The position numbers and the translations under genes are program-made. 64,000 bases of DNA, taken from Algorimicrobium hallyeonense. GTDB taxonomy: Bacteria > Bacteroidota > Bacteroidia > Flavobacteriales > Flavobacteriaceae. The stretch covers positions 372,001 to 436,000 of the forward strand of contig NZ_JBHSLA010000001.1 of NCBI RefSeq assembly GCF_042657385.1, read 5' to 3'. The notes beneath the pieces are model-generated. The model saw nothing but the letters and a program-made list of their open reading frames with translations, had not been told where the DNA came from and did not search any database. Of this stretch, positions 63,573-64,000 are shown piece by piece; positions within the stretch are counted from its first letter, which is position 1; every line of letters starts with the position of its first letter.

Positions 63573-64000
63573 ATGACTACCTTCCCTGTTTCTGCCTCAA
63601 CTCTCTCTGAAACCGCTTTAGGCAACTTCATAAAAGACACGTATCAACTAGCGGCAAATTTTAGCTGTAAGTTATACCGAACAGGTTTAAACCATACCTA
63701 CTTTATTACAGATGGGCAAACCACTTATGTTATTCGGGTTTACTGCTATAACTGGCGAACAAAAACGGAAATTCAGGAAGAATTACGTTTATTAAACCAA
63801 CTTAAAAACAACAACCTTTCGGTTTCATTTCCTATTGCTGACAAAAATGGGATCGTAATTCAAGACATTCAAGCACCAGAAGGACTGCGCCATGTGGTAC
63901 TTTTTTCCTTTGCTAAAGGGGTGACAAAATTCGCGTTATGAAACCAGACACCTGTTTTGCTATTGGCGAAATTATGGCCAAAATTCATAATGAAACCGAA
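63573..64000 (+). pseudogene. Aminoglycoside/choline-kinase-type phosphotransferase, frameshifted (runs off right edge)
   Basis: The first 116 codons code the N-terminal lobe of an APH-family kinase (CKLYRTGLNHTYFITDGQTTYVIRVY, with Lys replaced by Arg at the usual ATP-lysine position). At a G4 run (63916-63919) the frame fails and reaches TGA at 63939. Shifting by one base restores family sequence to the window edge (GDKIRVMKPDTCFAIGEIMA, then KIHNE). One missing G in the run explains this. It is either a recent mutation or a homopolymer sequencing error. Substrate unknown. Confidence 0.7.

Overview
The window comes from the chromosome of a marine-type member of Flavobacteriaceae (Bacteroidetes). 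It is AT-rich. Promoters carry the Bacteroidetes -7 element TAnnTTTG, in two cases with TTG 19 nt upstream. Secreted proteins end in type IX secretion (T9SS) sorting domains. There are three TonB-dependent receptors, a PorZ homologue, DUF4270 and DUF6646 proteins, a long IleRS, and atpD-atpC standing apart from the rest of the ATP synthase operon. Gene density is very high: no gap exceeds 300 bp. I see no rRNA, tRNA, CRISPR array, insertion sequence or prophage. Most of the window is ordinary core genome, so the interest lies in unusual variants of known families.

Layout. 1-6.1 kb: a patatin-like outer-membrane protein (cut by the left edge) and uvrC on the minus strand; divergently, a RimB-type Zn protease, a RimK-type ligase, an AspA/AstE-type deacylase and 5-formyl-THF cyclo-ligase in one overlapping operon. 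6.1-17.8 kb (all minus): M23 peptidase, lspA, an adhesin-like exported protein, a DksA-like protein, ileS, a membrane protein apparently split by an in-frame TGA, radA, an esterase-fold protein, a flippase-like protein, panD and panC. 17.9-28.8 kb (plus): an orphan starch-synthase N-domain protein, DUF4270 lipoprotein and glmS; then a TonB receptor paired with a GDSL-type lipoprotein; then atpD-atpC.

29-39.6 kb: a sodium/solute symporter, an orphan UmuD, a DUF2007 protein, a MocR-type regulator divergent from a small BtuB-like receptor, an NfeD-flotillin pair, a JmjC/cupin_8 hydroxylase, a DUF6646 barrel and recX. 39.7-53.5 kb (cell surface): a 1873-residue multidomain T9SS cargo protein; a porZ-recO-TonB receptor operon; and, divergent from porZ across a perfect inverted repeat that holds both promoters, an AlgI/AlgJ-type O-acyltransferase pair. 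53.5-64 kb: gdhA, an outer-membrane protein, a cystathionine synthase/lyase, a DUF3298 lipoprotein, an ArsC-like protein followed by a decayed EamA transporter, a thioesterase, yicC-gmk-nadD, an unusual 599-residue cysteine-rich protein that looks like a divergent nitronate-monooxygenase barrel, and a frameshifted phosphotransferase cut by the right edge.

The best leads are the IleRS with a swapped signature motif (GVHH), the cysteine-rich barrel protein with palindromes upstream, the RimB/RimK/AspA-like operon, the MocR protein lacking its PLP lysine, and the porZ/O-acyltransferase neighbourhood.
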